This document shows positions 45,274 through 58,600 of a DNA stretch of 64,000 bases, one piece after another. How positions within the stretch are numbered: position 1 is the stretch's first letter; each line of letters starts with the position of its first letter. Origin of the DNA: Ceratorhiza oryzae-sativae (lineage: Eukaryota; Basidiomycota; Agaricomycetes; Cantharellales; Ceratobasidiaceae). The stretch spans positions 1,426,001-1,490,000 of the forward strand of contig JARWMV010000237.1 of the NCBI GenBank assembly GCA_030998015.1, given 5' to 3'. A program made the position numbers and the translations under genes. Under the pieces are notes generated by a model. It saw only the letters and a list, made by a program, of their open reading frames with translations. It ran no database searches and had not been told where the DNA came from.

Positions 45274-48200
45274 CAATTATATTGACCCCAAAGCAAAATG
45301 GAACAAACACAGCAAAGCAAGGCGAGAATCGGGAAAACAAACAATACACCAGCCTCTATGACGATAGAGAGCCGGTCCAATCAGGCTTCTGCCTACGGCC
45401 GCTCAAGGCTTGTTCTTGGTCAGATACTGGGTGGGGACATAGCCCGGAACAAGCTTCTCCGCGCCTTCCAGCAACACTGTAGAAGTAATCAATATCAGCA
45501 CCCCGCATATATCGCCACACCAAAGCCAGACTGACCAATAACCATGCCTGTCGCCAAATGAGCATCAATGTGGCAATGCATAATGCTCGCACCGGGGTCC
45601 ACTGCTCGGAAACGCATAGCCGCCCAGGCGCTGCCGGTCATCGCCACGGGCTAGACCAAGATTGCGTCAGCCTCAGGTCGAGTCTCGGCGAAACAGCTCG
45701 CAAAAGGCTCACCGTAACAAAGTCATCGCGGTAGGGCGGGTTCTGGAGGTTGATACTCTGGTATCCGGCGTCCACCGCGTCCTGGATAGACGCGTACGGG
45801 AACTTGCCGCTGCCGGATCCGAGGAACCAAGCCTTGACACCGTGCTTGTGCATCTAGGAGCGGATAGAAACGTCAGAGGACGAACGGACGAACGAAACCC
45901 GGAGATCGAACCGGATGAGGAGGGTGCATGGCTGGGTTGCCTGCGGTGATCTGGAAGATCATGTCGACGACGCTGCCTTGCGGGTAGGACAAGTAGAGAT
46001 CGGGATCGAGGCTGGAGATCTGGCTAGGCTCGAAGAGAAGAGGGGTGAAGTTGTCCGGAGGAGGAGTCCACTTTTTGCCTGCATCCGTGAAGCGTCAGAG
46101 CGTGGAATAAGAAAAGAAGAAGAGAGAGAGAAGAGTGAGAGAACCGAGGCGTACCGTTGAGCACCCAGGAGAACTCTTCCGTGCGCGTCACGTTCAGAAC
46201 ATACGTCCTGTCGGCCTTGCCTTGGGGAGGAGGGAGCGCTGGGTACGGCGACAGCTTGTTCATCACCAGGTCCGACCCGCCGTTGATGAGGCTGCCTGCA
46301 TAGTTGACCCACTGTATCCGTCGTAGCGTCAGCGTCAGCGTCCAGCGCGAGCACACATCCAGCGTCTCTACTCACGGGCTTCTTGGCTGTCGGCAGCTTG
46401 GTCGGCGTGCTCGTCGGGGTGTTGTACGACATGATCGCGTAACCGGTGATCAGCTGCGGCAACACGACGGCCGACGTGCGGATCAGGTAGTCGCCCGGGG
46501 TCTGGTCGAGCTTGACGAAGAACTGGTAGCGCTCGCCGATCGGGATCAGGATCGACGTCGCCGTTTGCACGTTGGTGTAGTGTCCGTCGGCCGCGTCTGT
46601 AGCATAGATCGTTTAGTCTAGCGAGCCGAACGGATCGGCAACGTAGACCACTCACAGTAGTACATCGTGTGCGAGTCGATCGACACGCGCAGGTCCCAGA
46701 GAGCCCCGCTGTTCTGTATCCAGCCAACCGCCCATCAGGCGCTGTACGGACAGGATGCACATGCGATGGACTCACTAGCAAGTTGAACGCAGCCCATCCG
46801 TCGGATCCTTTGACCACGTACACCTGGAACGGCGTGGCCGTGTTCGTGCAGTTGTACCACATCTCCGGGCTGACCATGTCCGGCTTGGAACCCGGGTACG
46901 GGAACATGATCGTGTTGTTCGGGTGCATGCATCTGGAGGGACGGTGTCGTTGTCAGCGGCTGCGAGACAAAGACCAAGCACGCCGAACCCGGCGCTGCTT
47001 CTGTGTCTCACCCTTTCTTCGTCAACGGCTTCTGCTCGGGCATGGCCAGCGAGTTGATCAGATCCATGTCGGGACACATCACTTGTCCCTTGCCGCTGGC
47101 TGTAACCCCCTTGGTCAGCGCCGCACAGCCGACGGCTCACGAATGAGACTCACTGATGATGTTGTCGATGCACAGCTGTTCGATGTCGGTTCGTTCCCAC
47201 TCTTCCTCCCAGTGCGTAGACGTATAGTGCTTGTAGTCGTAGACGTTGAGCAGATGCGCGTTGTTTTCCAGCGTCTTGAGGGTGTTCAGCACAGCCGTGT
47301 TATTGCTGATCTGGGTGAACGGCTTGGGCTTGTTCGGGTTCGGGCGGATGTAGATGGTGCCCTTGAGCCCGTCGTCGAGTTGCATTTTCTACGTGGGCCG
47401 TGGTTAGTTTGAAACACCGCATATAGCCCATACCCCATCGACTTACGTAGTGCGAGTGATACCCTAGCGTCGAGCGAAAACGTCAGTATCCCGGCGCGCG
47501 TGCTCTTCTTGGAGACTCTACTCACATTGCAATCCAGATTCGCCGAGCGTAAAGTTGTAGAGGAAATTTCCGTTCACGGGGATCGGATACTGCGACAACC
47601 CGGGCACTCCGTCCGACCAAGGCGTGCCGATCTGCTGCAACCTGCCATCGACGGCGTCTCAGAACCAGCCCGTGGGATATTGACAACACGCGCGCCACTC
47701 ACCCGTGCCAGTGCATGGCTATCGCCTCCGGGCCTTTGTTGGTGACGTTGGCCAGGATGGTGTCGCCCTCGTCCCATTCTAGATGAGGTCCGGGGGTTTG
47801 GCCGTTGATGAGCCAGGAAGGCTTGACCACGCCGTCCTGGTTGGTCGTGCCGTACGAGACCTGCCGGGGATGTTATCAGACTGGGCGTGTAAACGGGTAG
47901 GAGAGTAAAGTACGCACGACGAGATTGACTTTGCGGGTGGCGGCTTGAGCGAGGGGGAGCAGAGCCCCCACGAGAAGCAGAGGAAGGCTGCGAAGAGCCA
48001 TGGTGGAGGATATTATAGAGTAGGAGAACAAGAAGAGAAGAGAAGCGGAAGACCGGTGCTGGAGTTGACATTCTGCCCACCGCGCTTTTGTACGTTCTCC
48101 CCGCCAAGAGAACGGTGGTCGGACTGTATGGTGAGGGGCCTGATGAGGGAATACTGCGGTCGGTGGGGGCGGTAGTTGGGCGAGATGAGCGCCAAATGAG

Positions 48201-49830
48201 ATGGCCCCGCGCTGGCCACGGCGCCCCACTGCTCTGGCCGTGCGCCCAAAATCCCATGAGGTCGGGGCGTCGCCTCCTGGCTGCCGGGCAACAACGGCCA
48301 AGTCGGATTCTTGATGGCCGGAGTCTATCTTCCATGGAGCCGCATCGGTCGTGTTTTGTCTTTTGAACACCACAGAGATTCGTCTGATCTCATCGAGTCA
48401 ACATCTCAGAGTCCAGGCTGTACGTGACAAAAACCAAGAATGTGCTGGACCAGAGTAGTTATTTGTTCGACTAAGCCCAACGTCGACTCTGCCGACCAAC
48501 CAACGGAAGATTAATTGATTGTTGGTCTTCCTATAATTTCGTTTATTTCCGGCAACAACAGCGACTAGCGAGGCCATCGGCGTGTCTGTCACGCCTTCCA
48601 GCTCTGATGCGGTGGTTGGGATCAAACATCTTTGAACCCAACCCTAGGCGCCGGGCGCTTGAACCCAACGTCTCACCTCACGCCAGCTCCAGATCTCGTC
48701 CCCACAGATCCGATTGAACCACCCGCTTGTTCTCATGATCTAACATATGGCTCAATTTTGCATTCCGCTCGGGCCAAGCGGCCGCACGGTGTTCTCGCCG
48801 ACCACCGGTTCTCATGCTAGCGGTCGCCAAGCCCAGCCTGCGTGCCGGTCCATGCTAGTTGTGACGGCCGCCGAGTTCCTACACCTCATTGTTACCCGCT
48901 CTATTTTCCCCTCGGACCGAACACTCGACGACGAGCCCGTCGCCGGGCGGGCTTGGCATCGTCGCTCCCATGCTAGCCTCTATCGCCCCTGGGCTTCAGA
49001 TTGTAATTTCATCGCGCACCTGCACCGCAAGCCTGGATTGTGATCGTGGATTTGCACGATAGCCATTCATCTGCATGTAATCCGCACTCACCATGGTTTA
49101 ACTGAGGGAAGAAACGCCACTGTCTGATAATTCCTTTGCTCTACACCCCACCACTCCCTCCTCCCCCCCCCTTACGTCAGACACCGGCGGCGGTTGTGGG
49201 GTACAATTTGGTTCTTTGATTGGAATCATTTCTTTCTCGCCGCACAGCCAGCTTCTAGGTACAGAGGTCCCGACTTGCAGGATAATGATCCCCAGCTACA
49301 TTCGCCTCAGCCTTGGCCCAGTGGAAGTGAGACGCCAGCGCCGACGCGCTACGGCGAGCTCCAAGCGTTTTCTTGGCGCGGGCTTGTCGCCGACGTCATC
49401 CCAGCCTTACTCTCACCCTCACAATCCGACCATTCTATTTTTGCTCATTTTCACGACTAATCCGAGCTGACTGCTCCTCCTCCACCGCAGTTGCCTCCGA
49501 GCCTGGATCGCTGGAGAGGTTCAGAGTCCAGTACTGTCCCACCCGGCCTCGCGTCTTCAGTCACTAGGCTGACAAACGCGCATACAAGGTAAGGCAGGAC
49601 TCGCCCATTAGAGCCGCATTCGGGATGGGCTGCCCGTTTGGGTCAGGTAATTAATCAGAGAGAGAACCGCTTCTTAACCCGTCGGGGTCTTGAAAAGACG
49701 CCATATCGGTCGTGATATGTCCATCTGGCTCAGCTGACACGGCTCGCTGTGATGTCACCCGTCCGTCCCTGTGTCTTCCTCAGACCTCGCCCTGGATGCC
49801 AAGGCGGTTACGGCAGGTCACCCTCTCAGT
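45274..49830. repeat. Inverted duplication, right arm
   Basis: Partner of 36560-41083 in opposite orientation. The 4.2-kb spacer is 41084-45273. The outer border is a gradual loss of similarity near 49830. Confidence 0.85.
45403..48001 (-). CDS. Laccase-like multicopper oxidase, copy B
   Basis: Inverted twin of the gene at 38348-40954. ATG is at 48001-47999 and TGA at 45405-45403. The same 14-exon structure applies and I found no frameshift or stop. The four copper motifs are the same, including HPMHKHG and HCHIDAHLATGM. Protein differences seen are few, for example LAQA for LAHA in the signal peptide, NPNKPKP for NPKKPKP, LKTLENN for LKRLENN and KPDMVSP for KPDTVSP. Several exon-intron stretches near the 3' end, such as the exon at 45853-45713 and the intron beside it, are identical to copy A. 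Secreted phenol-type oxidase expected; physiological substrate unknown. Confidence 0.93.
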
Positions 49831-51483
49831 CATTTCGGGTGGATAATAATTGCATATCATCTTCGTCCGAGGTATTAGTTGTAACTTATGACAGTGCATC
49901 ACCTCACCGTCCGCGTAACGAGTTTCACATTTCAATATCTTGCTGGTCCTACTCGTTTCAGTCATATCCAATCGCGATTCCTGTCGTTACGCGTCGTTTT
50001 TTACAGTAGTCACCATAGTCTTTTTCCCCCTCCCTACCTTCGAGAAGCCCGCCAGGACCGATATTACCGCATTGATATAGCTCGATAGCAATAGAGGCTG
50101 TCAGAATCCGGATGCGCAGACGACCTGCTGCTACGGTGCTCTCTTGTTTACTTGCCGGCGTTCCCAACACCCAAGGCAGAGGCCCATTCTGCAACAATGC
50201 AGTTTACGACCTTCGCAGCTCACCAGTAGCACCATGCAATGAAAGACGAACTTTCCGTCCGCTGGGGCTTGCATAAGATATTGTTTTTCGCCTGTTGCTC
50301 TCATCCGTGTTATTTTATGGGCAGTGTAGTACGAAGACGGTAGATATATCTGCCTGCTCGGTTTCAAGTCGAGTCTGAATTGAACCAAGTGACAGGGGTC
50401 ATGACACTTAACAAGCCATGAAACGGCAGTACTCAAAGCGTTTCAGTTACAATTTATAGTTAAGAATGCTGCCGAATTGATACTGAAGCTCTCAGTGCAA
50501 CCATTTTATACTCAACTATGTCCTCTAGAATTACCCATGTGAGAAGAGAGCTATGCAGCGATCCTCAGGCAAATCCGCCCCGCTCACAAGCAACTTTGGC
50601 GATCTGTCGTATCAAAACCGATCACGGAGCGTCCCCCAAGACCAATTTTGATCCCACGGATCGTCGCAGAGGCTCGTGACAGCTCTGGATATGAGGCGGA
50701 TTGGGCTGTGGAGCATGAAGAGCGTGAAAACAAATCACGTGACCCGTTTCGGACGCATACAGTTATCAACCACATCTAACCACAGCCGGGATGTATCCAT
50801 ACAGGCCGGCCCTTACAGCGAGATACCAATGAAACATGAAGAAAATAAAGCATGGGAGGATTACCCACACATAAGTCGCCTTGCTATTGTCCAAAGGAGC
50901 GGGTGCCTACTCGTCGAACGCTTGCCGTTGAATGAATTCTGGGACCGACCGAAGAGGTGCACTCCTTACGGCACGTAAAAAATAAGCTCGTATAATGGCG
51001 CACAGCGCCAGGTACCAGCTTTCATTTACTATAATAGGACATGACAGGGAAGAGACGTGGGGATTTCCAAAAAGTCGAATGAATCCGATCCAATCGAGGC
51101 AACAAACCAAAACAGGCGAAACCAAAACTCAGCCAAATTAACAGCATCAAACAGACAGCCAGGAGAGACGGAGACAGAGAGATAAAGAGACAGAGAGAGA
51201 TTAAGAGAGATGGAAAGAGACGCAGAGAGATAACGAGACAGCGAGAAAGGGAAGACGAGACTGAGAAAGAAACAGAGTGACGAGGGGAGAGAGAAACCAG
51301 ACCGAGACAGAAATAAACTCGAGAAATCGAGAAAGGGAAATCGAAAAGTTCGAAAATTAAACATCGATGATCACAAATCCAAGTCCAGGTCCAAGGACTG
51401 AAGGGCGGCAGCGAGAGGGAACCCCAGAGCATGCATGGACGTACCGCCCACTGTCGGCGGCTCACGAGTTCCAAAGGAACCGG
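48002..51483. other. Long intergenic region, no gene seen
   Basis: To about 49830 it is the outer part of the right arm. It includes the upstream region of copy B, which is close to that of copy A for roughly 150 bp and then diverges. The rest holds short frames only. A purine-rich simple repeat starts at about 51168. Confidence 0.5.
51168..51345. repeat. GA-rich simple repeat (GAGA/AGAGAC)
   Basis: About 180 bp composed almost entirely of GAGAGA, GACAGAGA and AGAGACG-type units on the plus strand, CT-rich on the other. The long minus frames here (Ser/Leu/Phe-rich) are an artefact of the repeat. Confidence 0.9.
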
Positions 51484-52060
51484 TTATCGCGGCCCCACGG
51501 CGTAGGCGGGAATATGTTTGATCTTCCGCGGTCCGCCCTGTTCGACCGCGTCTACCTCCATCGCCATAGCTGCCGCCGGAGTTGGGGATGGCTGTAGAGA
51601 CAGGATCATTGATGCTTGTGGCGGGGCTCCAGCCGGTGTACACAGGACCATCGGTGATGAGATCCGAGGCACTGAGGAAGGAGAGGCTATAGGGGTGCGA
51701 GGCTCCATCCAATCTTGGTCCATGCCCGAGCTAGACTCTCCAACCGTGATCACATCCACGTCCATCGACGAGGCCCGAGCTGCTTTGGCCGCCTTCTTCT
51801 CCTTCCTAACCCTGGCCGCATGCTTCCACTCCGACCGATGCAGCACAGCTGTCGCCTTTTCCTCTCCTTTGGCAATGCGAGCCGCCACATGACCTTCGGG
51901 CAGTCGAGTGGAGAGAACTTGCACTTTTCTCGGGTTGGGGACTCGCAGAGGGCGCTGAACCGCGACGGCACAGCGGACAAGCCGACAATGGGGAGCTCGG
52001 GACTTGTGTTGACAGGGCTCGCGATCACAGATGATGAGGCGGTAGATGCGTCTCGAGTTA
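51484..52060 (-). CDS. Hypothetical low-complexity protein, 5' end unresolved
   Basis: An open minus-strand frame runs from about 52060 to the stop at 51484. It opens with a Cys/Arg/His-rich part (CDREPCQHKSRAPHCRLVRC, possibly metal-binding) and passes a basic helix (EWKHAARVRKEKKAAKAAR). It ends in a Ser/Pro/Ala/Met-rich disordered tail (AMAMEVDAVEQGG). A different minus frame (52307-51750) overlaps and is Ser/Pro-rich. I prefer the first because its helix and tail look coding. Upstream exons and the start codon were not found; a pyrimidine-rich acceptor-like CTCCTAG lies near 52100. Function unknown. Confidence 0.33.
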
Positions 52061-52426
52061 GCTCAGGGGGGGATCCCACAGAGGACGGCGGCGATGCTAG
52101 GAGAGAGGGGAGAGGGGAGGCTTGGAGTTGGCCATACGCGGGTTGTACTGACGGGGTCTGAACCAGATTCCCTGGGCTTGGCAGTTGCGGCCTCGTTTTA
52201 TAGGCAATGCGCTGGCGACACGGGGAGAATGAAGAGCTACCCATACACGGGCACCGAGGTAAATTTTTAATACGGCGCGTCTTCTGTTTCAAGTCAGACT
52301 CGCACAAGACGACTTGGGAGAAGGCGAACTCACCTCCACCGCCGGTGATTCTGGGCTAAATCCAATCACATGACCAATTCCTTTGCCTATCCGCCCACAG
52401 TTTGCGTCGATGTGAGAGCTCTGCGT

Positions 52427-53677
52427 TTACCGGTTGTAAGCGTATGGAACCGAGTAGTTGATCTCAGCACCAACCTTTCCAGTGGCCCGATCCGCTTCGA
52501 AGACTTCCTTCACGTGTACGCGCTGGCCGGGTCGGTCGGTCGCCACGGCGTGTTCCGATGTGGACCTCAACGGGAGGTTATGCTCCCTTTCGTACGTGTC
52601 GTCCCATCCAAATGCCAAATCCGACATCATTTGGCTGATCGACGCTGTCAGATGTCAATCACATCAACGCCGCACGTCCATCAAGAAGTACGTCATAACC
52701 TACCCATATCCGTCATTGAGTACCTGACCAGCTGACTACGGGCGGAATACATCCAGGCGGAAAACGCAACCATGGCGATTGCGTTAAGCGTGATGAACCA
52801 AGCCTGGTCCAGCCGGGTGAACGAGTGACAAAGACCGCAGATCCCACACAGGGATGCTACGACTACTCGCCAATGCGTCGAGGACAACAAACCCCGCCAG
52901 TATGGAGTCCTGAAGACATCCGCACATTCGTCGAGATGATGCGCGAATGTGGACGGATCTATTGATATGTAATTTTTTTATAGCATTTAACGCGAATTGA
53001 GCACATCTCAGACTCACCCATACTCAATCCTCGGTAGCCACCAATGGAGCTGGCCACAACACCTCCCATGATAGTCCAGGCAAACATCGGCTTCGATACA
53101 ATAATGGTGACTGATGGAAAAGTCGTGCCAACCGAGCCCAGATAAGGGGCAAAGTACAGGGGGGTGGCCAGCTGGAGGCTCGAAGCCATCATGTATGACC
53201 CTGCGAGGATATAAAGTAGGGGAAGGGGCGTGTCGTAGAACCATGCCATTTCTTCTCCGTATGTGATCAGCAAAAAAAAAAGGTTTAGACCACGGAGCGA
53301 CTCACTTTGACCTGACTGGCTATTCAGGCTTTTAAGCTTGCGTATCAGCTCCTCTTCAGCAATCTGACGAAGGGCCACGAGGTAACGCTCGTCGTACGTC
53401 TTGTATCCAGGCCGGTAGAAGCTGTGGAGTTTATTTCAGTGACGAATACAAATAGGGGTTTCAGCGAAGATAAATGCGACCCACTTGATAGTCTCGTAAC
53501 TGTTGTGCAGTCCAACGACGTCCCGACAAACTCATGAGAGTACGTATAGACGTGAAAATAGACGACAAGAGCGGAAAGGAAAAAGATTGGCGATAGAAGG
53601 TATAGGGGGAGGAGGTCCGCCATTGCGAGCTGGCCAGTGACCAGTAGGCAAATAACGGAAATATTGAAGCGCTGCAT
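52427..53677 (-). CDS. Polytopic membrane protein, function unknown
   Basis: Exons (minus) 53677-53544, 53499-53485, 53421-53306, 53254-53018, 52958-52704 and 52644-52427 join to 324 residues in phase. The 15-nt second exon is optional: skipping it keeps the frame and leaves a 122-nt intron. Hydrophobic helices: VICLLVTGQLAMADLLPLY, FFLSALVVYFHVY, PLLYILAGSYMMASSLQL, WTIMGGVVASSIGG, VVVASLCGICGLCH, AWFITLNAIAMVAFSAWMY. A charged helix RQIAEEELIRKLKSL lies between the second and third. The C-terminus (about 75 residues) is polar and soluble. I do not recognise the family; membrane location is inferred from the helices. Confidence 0.62.
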
Positions 53678-55612
53678 TTTTTGACGATGGGATAGCTGCG
53701 AAACGTAAGGATTATTCGTGGGCACAAATATATCGGGGAGTAAAGATAGGGCACACGATGGATGAACGAGGTTCTACAGAGGATATTTCTAAGCGCCGGT
53801 GTAGCTTTATTGCCCGCTACAGCCCAGTCATTGGAACTTGGTCAGCAGAAAACAACATGAAACGAAACGGAATGAAAGGCGCGCCAATTTTGCAAGACCA
53901 AAAGCGACATGCGTTGCTCTATCTCAAAGTAGCAAACCCGAAAGGGAAGGGCAGAGGGGGAGGGCGTATCGTTGTTGGTTTGTGGATACTTGTGCACCTC
54001 GAAGAGCAGGGAAGACGTGCTGGGAAGGTTCCGAAAACTGGGCCTCGATCAAATCCAAAAAAGGATTCAAAAAAAGGCGTAGCCTGAGGCGGAGCAGCCC
54101 TAGATTGCTTTTCGATTCGAACACTTCTCAACGTCAAGTCTTAAGTGAATTATTGGATGTAAACACCCCGACGTACCTTGGTGCCAACGGGGCACGAATG
54201 TCAAATCCTGCTCTCCTGAACGAAGTCCATCGTGAATGCGAATGATGTGTTGCTTCATCAGACCCACATACACAGGAACTACATTAATTGAAATGTAAAG
54301 CTGTTCGGTATTGTACAACTCAAATTGGGCAAAGTTTTATGAGGACGCAGACTGCAGGGGCAGGATCAATAAACATCTCAAGCCTCGAAATAAAATTAAC
54401 CCACCAAAAGAAAGCGTGATTCAGCAGACGCCTGAACCTGTGATATCTCATTTCGAGGCCTGCATTCTTTCCCTCTCCGCGCAAACACCATAACATTGTA
54501 ATTTGATCGAGTTGTAGACACGTTCGGGACGCCGTTTTCGCCTACCGTCCAACGTGGAGGTTGACAACCTATCCAAGGGTGTCCAACGGACACCGCTGCC
54601 ACGTCATTGATGATCGATACTGGGTTGGATTCGACAAGGGAGGCTTATAACATCCGCTGGGTCGCAACAGTGATTAAACGATGATGTTCGTTGGATCTTG
54701 ATTCGTTGAGTCTTCCGATTGGCTCTAGATAGGTTCAAACGGATGGATCCGGCGCACTGAACCGCATCAACCAACGCATGGGTTGCAAGCCAAGCAACAG
54801 AAAATTGAGCGGCCATGGGTCGGGCAGACGCTTGCCTAGTGAGAAGTGACCGTTACTGAAGCGACGCACCCAGAGCCGAACCACATTGTTTCTTCAATGC
54901 GATTCGCAGAGAGGTGGCATGTTCAAACAGCATAGCACGGCAAGATTGCTGGTTCACAGTGGATGGAGGACCCTAGCCAGACTGACCGATGGTGGTTGAA
55001 CTCGCACTGGCGGCTGTGCTATCCCGCCTCCCTCGTCAAATTCCGATATCTAGGGTTCCTGTATCTAGTTAGTAATAAACAGCAGTCCCAGCGGCGTACC
55101 TAGCCAATCAACAACAAACACATGAGTGAACCTTCGTAAACGACGAATACACCAGTGTGAACAATCGTGTAATTGACATTGGCTAAGAGCACAGAGATTG
55201 AGGAGATTATGGTGAGGTTTTTATACTAAGAGACAATAGAAAGATCCTGTGTCTAGGCGACTTGCGCACGAAGTACTTCATTCCTTATCACTCGGCAGCA
55301 TGTATACGAACCCTCGCTACACCTTGTATGCATGGCAAGAGGTTACTTTTACGCTCAAGGGAGCGCTAGACCTTTCTAGCGATTTGTTCCATTTTATTCC
55401 CTGCTTGTTGAGCCTTTCACGCCCCGCGCCTTCGGCGCTTTCTTTTATCTGAGCATGTATGTTCTTATTGTATTCTATAACCAATACATATTCGTTTCAT
55501 CTGTCCACCTCGTGCCCTTGGCGCCGATCAGGCGCCACACCTTGTAGCCCTCCACCACCACCGATACGTCCAAGCTACCGGAGTGCATTTAGAATACAAC
55601 AAGAAACCCAAC
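53678..55612. other. Intergenic between divergent genes, no gene seen
   Basis: Frames at 53758-54087 and 53838-54245 overlap in different phases and look random. At about 55270-55560 there is CT-rich DNA resembling a promoter or LTR leader (GCGCCTTCGGCGC hairpin near 55429). No target duplication or TG...CA ends were identified. Confidence 0.45.
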
Positions 55613-58600
55613 ATGTCTTATGTGATGCTGCCCAACAGCGCGAGTGCAATACCAAAGACCACCACTGAACGAACGACGAACGAAAACCGACAGCCTACAT
55701 CGATGGCCATGGAGGTATGTGATCAGGTCGTGAATGCGCATTCGTATTTGCAGAATGATGACCCACTTGAAGGACCCAGAAGACGAACCTGGCAGCGAGA
55801 TGTCGAGGGGAGCCCGGGTGTGGAAAACATATGTGAGGGAGTCTGACAGGTGGGACAAAGAACTCGTCGACGGCCGTAACAAGTGAGAGCGCCTGTGATG
55901 GACACGACACGCGATACTAATCAGAAACCGTACTGATCAGCTCCTTGGATGTATTGTTGAGTACGTCCTGTCGTCCAACTTATCACTAATAGGCGCTGAA
56001 CGTTCGGTTATAGTTTTCGTAAGTTTCGCATCTCCAGGACTCTCATTTGACGCAGTCCTTACTCGACACGCAGGCCGCCTTGTTCTCGGCAATATCCACA
56101 GCGTAGGTATACCGCGAAAATTTGCTCTGCGCCTCTAAGACCACCTCCATAGGTTCATCATCGAAAGTCTCGGTGACCTCAAGCCTGATCCCGCCCAGTC
56201 CTCGGCCAAAACCCTGCTCGCCATTTCACGGAATCTAGCTGCAATGGCCAACGCACAGCCCGTGACGTTTCCGACACCAGAAGATTCAGATCTTGACAAG
56301 TTCTCTCCGCCGCGCTCTGCCGTGATCGTGAACGTGCTCTGGCTGCTGTCGCTCAGTCTGAGTGTGGCTGTGTCGCTCATTGCTATGCTCGCCAAGGAAT
56401 GGTGCTACAAGTTCATGTCGAACAGGTCCGGCACGATATACGAGCAGGGGCGGAGACGGCAGCAAAAGTGGGACGGGATGGAAAAATGGAAGATGCAAGA
56501 GGTTCTGACGCATCTGCCTGGGCTGTTGCATCTGGCATTATGTAGGTGACGATTCAAGCCCTATGAATTGCACTCACGTGATATATATAGTGCTATTTGC
56601 GGCAGGACTGTGTGTATACCTGTGGGACATCCAGTTGGGTGTGGCGATCCCAGTGATTGTGATCTCATCCATTGCAACCTGTGTCTATATGTTGGCGACA
56701 ATGCTGTCCTTTGTGGATCGGTTCTGCCCGTACACTACTCCAGCAACGCCAATATTCAATTTCACCATTTTATCAACCTGCCGTCTAGCCGAACGTGTCA
56801 TGGACTATATGTATCCCCGCGTGGTTGGTAACAAATGGTTCTTTTCAGCTTTAGAGGGCTTGTGGGATTGGATTCAGGTTCAAAGTGGCAACAATAACAC
56901 TCCTGGCGGGAGGGACGAGGATGCACTGGTTCCCATGGACGCATTACAAGTAGGATGTTGGCGTGGATGATCTCCAACTGTGAGGATACGCTCGGTTGAT
57001 ATTGCGCTGCAGGCGATTGCAGGTGCAAGGCCTGAGCTTCCTCATGCTGAACTTGCCAAGATCGATGCACTCTATTTGGTGGACAGGCGAATGCTAGCTT
57101 GCATTCAGTACGACCGGCAATCTGAATGTTACGAACCAAAGAATGCGAATGCCCTACGGGTAGCATGAGGTACTGCCGTGCAGAATGTGCACTCGTGTCC
57201 GGAGTTACATACCAGTGTGCGGGCAACTCATGGGCGATTCTGGAAACAGAGCAGGGTGAATATCGTCGAGGCGCTTTCTGGGCTATGAATTGCTGAAAGT
57301 GCAACAAAGGTACTGTGTTCTTGACCCGCTCTGGTGTCTGCATACGTTCAACTGCTTACCATATATGCCCAGTCTTTCTAAACATCTCAATGAGTCTCAG
57401 GAAGACTCGATTTTTTTCGCACTTGGAGCATCAGTGGTACTCGAGTTGTGCTGCTGGAACTGGGAGGCCTAACAGATTATGATTCCGATTCCGACCGGGC
57501 CAGGATGTAGCCACTAGAAAATCAGCCATTCAGGATGCAACTGTGCTCTTGTATCAGTATATCCATGGCAAACGAAATGCCACATCTGATTCAGCACTGC
57601 CTTTCATACTCGATTCGTGCACTCGATACATGGTTGGGTATTGGCCAAAACTTGAGCAACCTAGAGAATGTCCAATCCCTGCCATGCTAGTCTATCTATA
57701 TCTCATCGTTTGCGACGATGCCCCGGATATGGCAAAAACCATAGCCATCACTTTGGCCGCCTCTGCATTTGCAATCGAGTCATATCCGGGCGGGGAGAAG
57801 AAAGCGGTGACTCATGAGGATCGAGAGATGCGGGCAGTCAGGGTACTACAACACTATCGAGCCAATGAGCGGGATGTGGACAGCAACACCCTCTTTATGT
57901 TTGGGCTTGTAGGACTGCTTCCTCACATCAAAATTGATCTTCTGAAGCCGTACTCGCCCATCATAGCTAGGCTTTATTGGAGACTTCCTACCACGGATAG
58001 TAATCTGCAGGGCTTTAACATACCGACTCTTCCTGAATCATATTCTTGGACTGCTCATTCTGTGGCCTCATGCAAAAAACTCAAGCCTGTAACCACTGAG
58101 ATTCCAGAAATGCACAGTTCAACCTTCAGACATGTCCCTTTGCTATGTCTTCTCTCTCGCTCAGGGCTTTGCCACTACCAGTTGTACATACCCTTGCTCT
58201 CGATTCTCAGTCAGGCCCAGTCAGTAGAGCTTCAGCGAACATGTATCAGCACTCTTTTATCTCTGATGTTGTTGCCGATCAGCCCCAGCTGTCTGTTCTG
58301 CTTGAATTTGACGATATGTTCGGCGCACTGTTTGAGTGCTTCCCTTGGGAAGACACGGCCGTTGCTCCTGCTATCTTATTCTTCTTTCGGGTTCTTATTG
58401 CTACCCTCATACTTCCCAGCGGTTATGATCGGCACATGCGCTGCTCAACACTCGAGCGTGCCGTCGATTGCAAGGATGAGTTCAAGAGTCTTACCCCCAC
58501 GAACCACGATGGCGCTCCACCTCCAGAGGACTCTGTCCTTGAGCATGTGGCAGAGTGTATTAATGGAGACTTGAAGGCGGATAGCATAGTGCATACCATG

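Noticed and set aside
51022..51474. 150-codon Ser/Leu/Phe-rich frame
   Set aside because: Produced by the GA-rich simple repeat.
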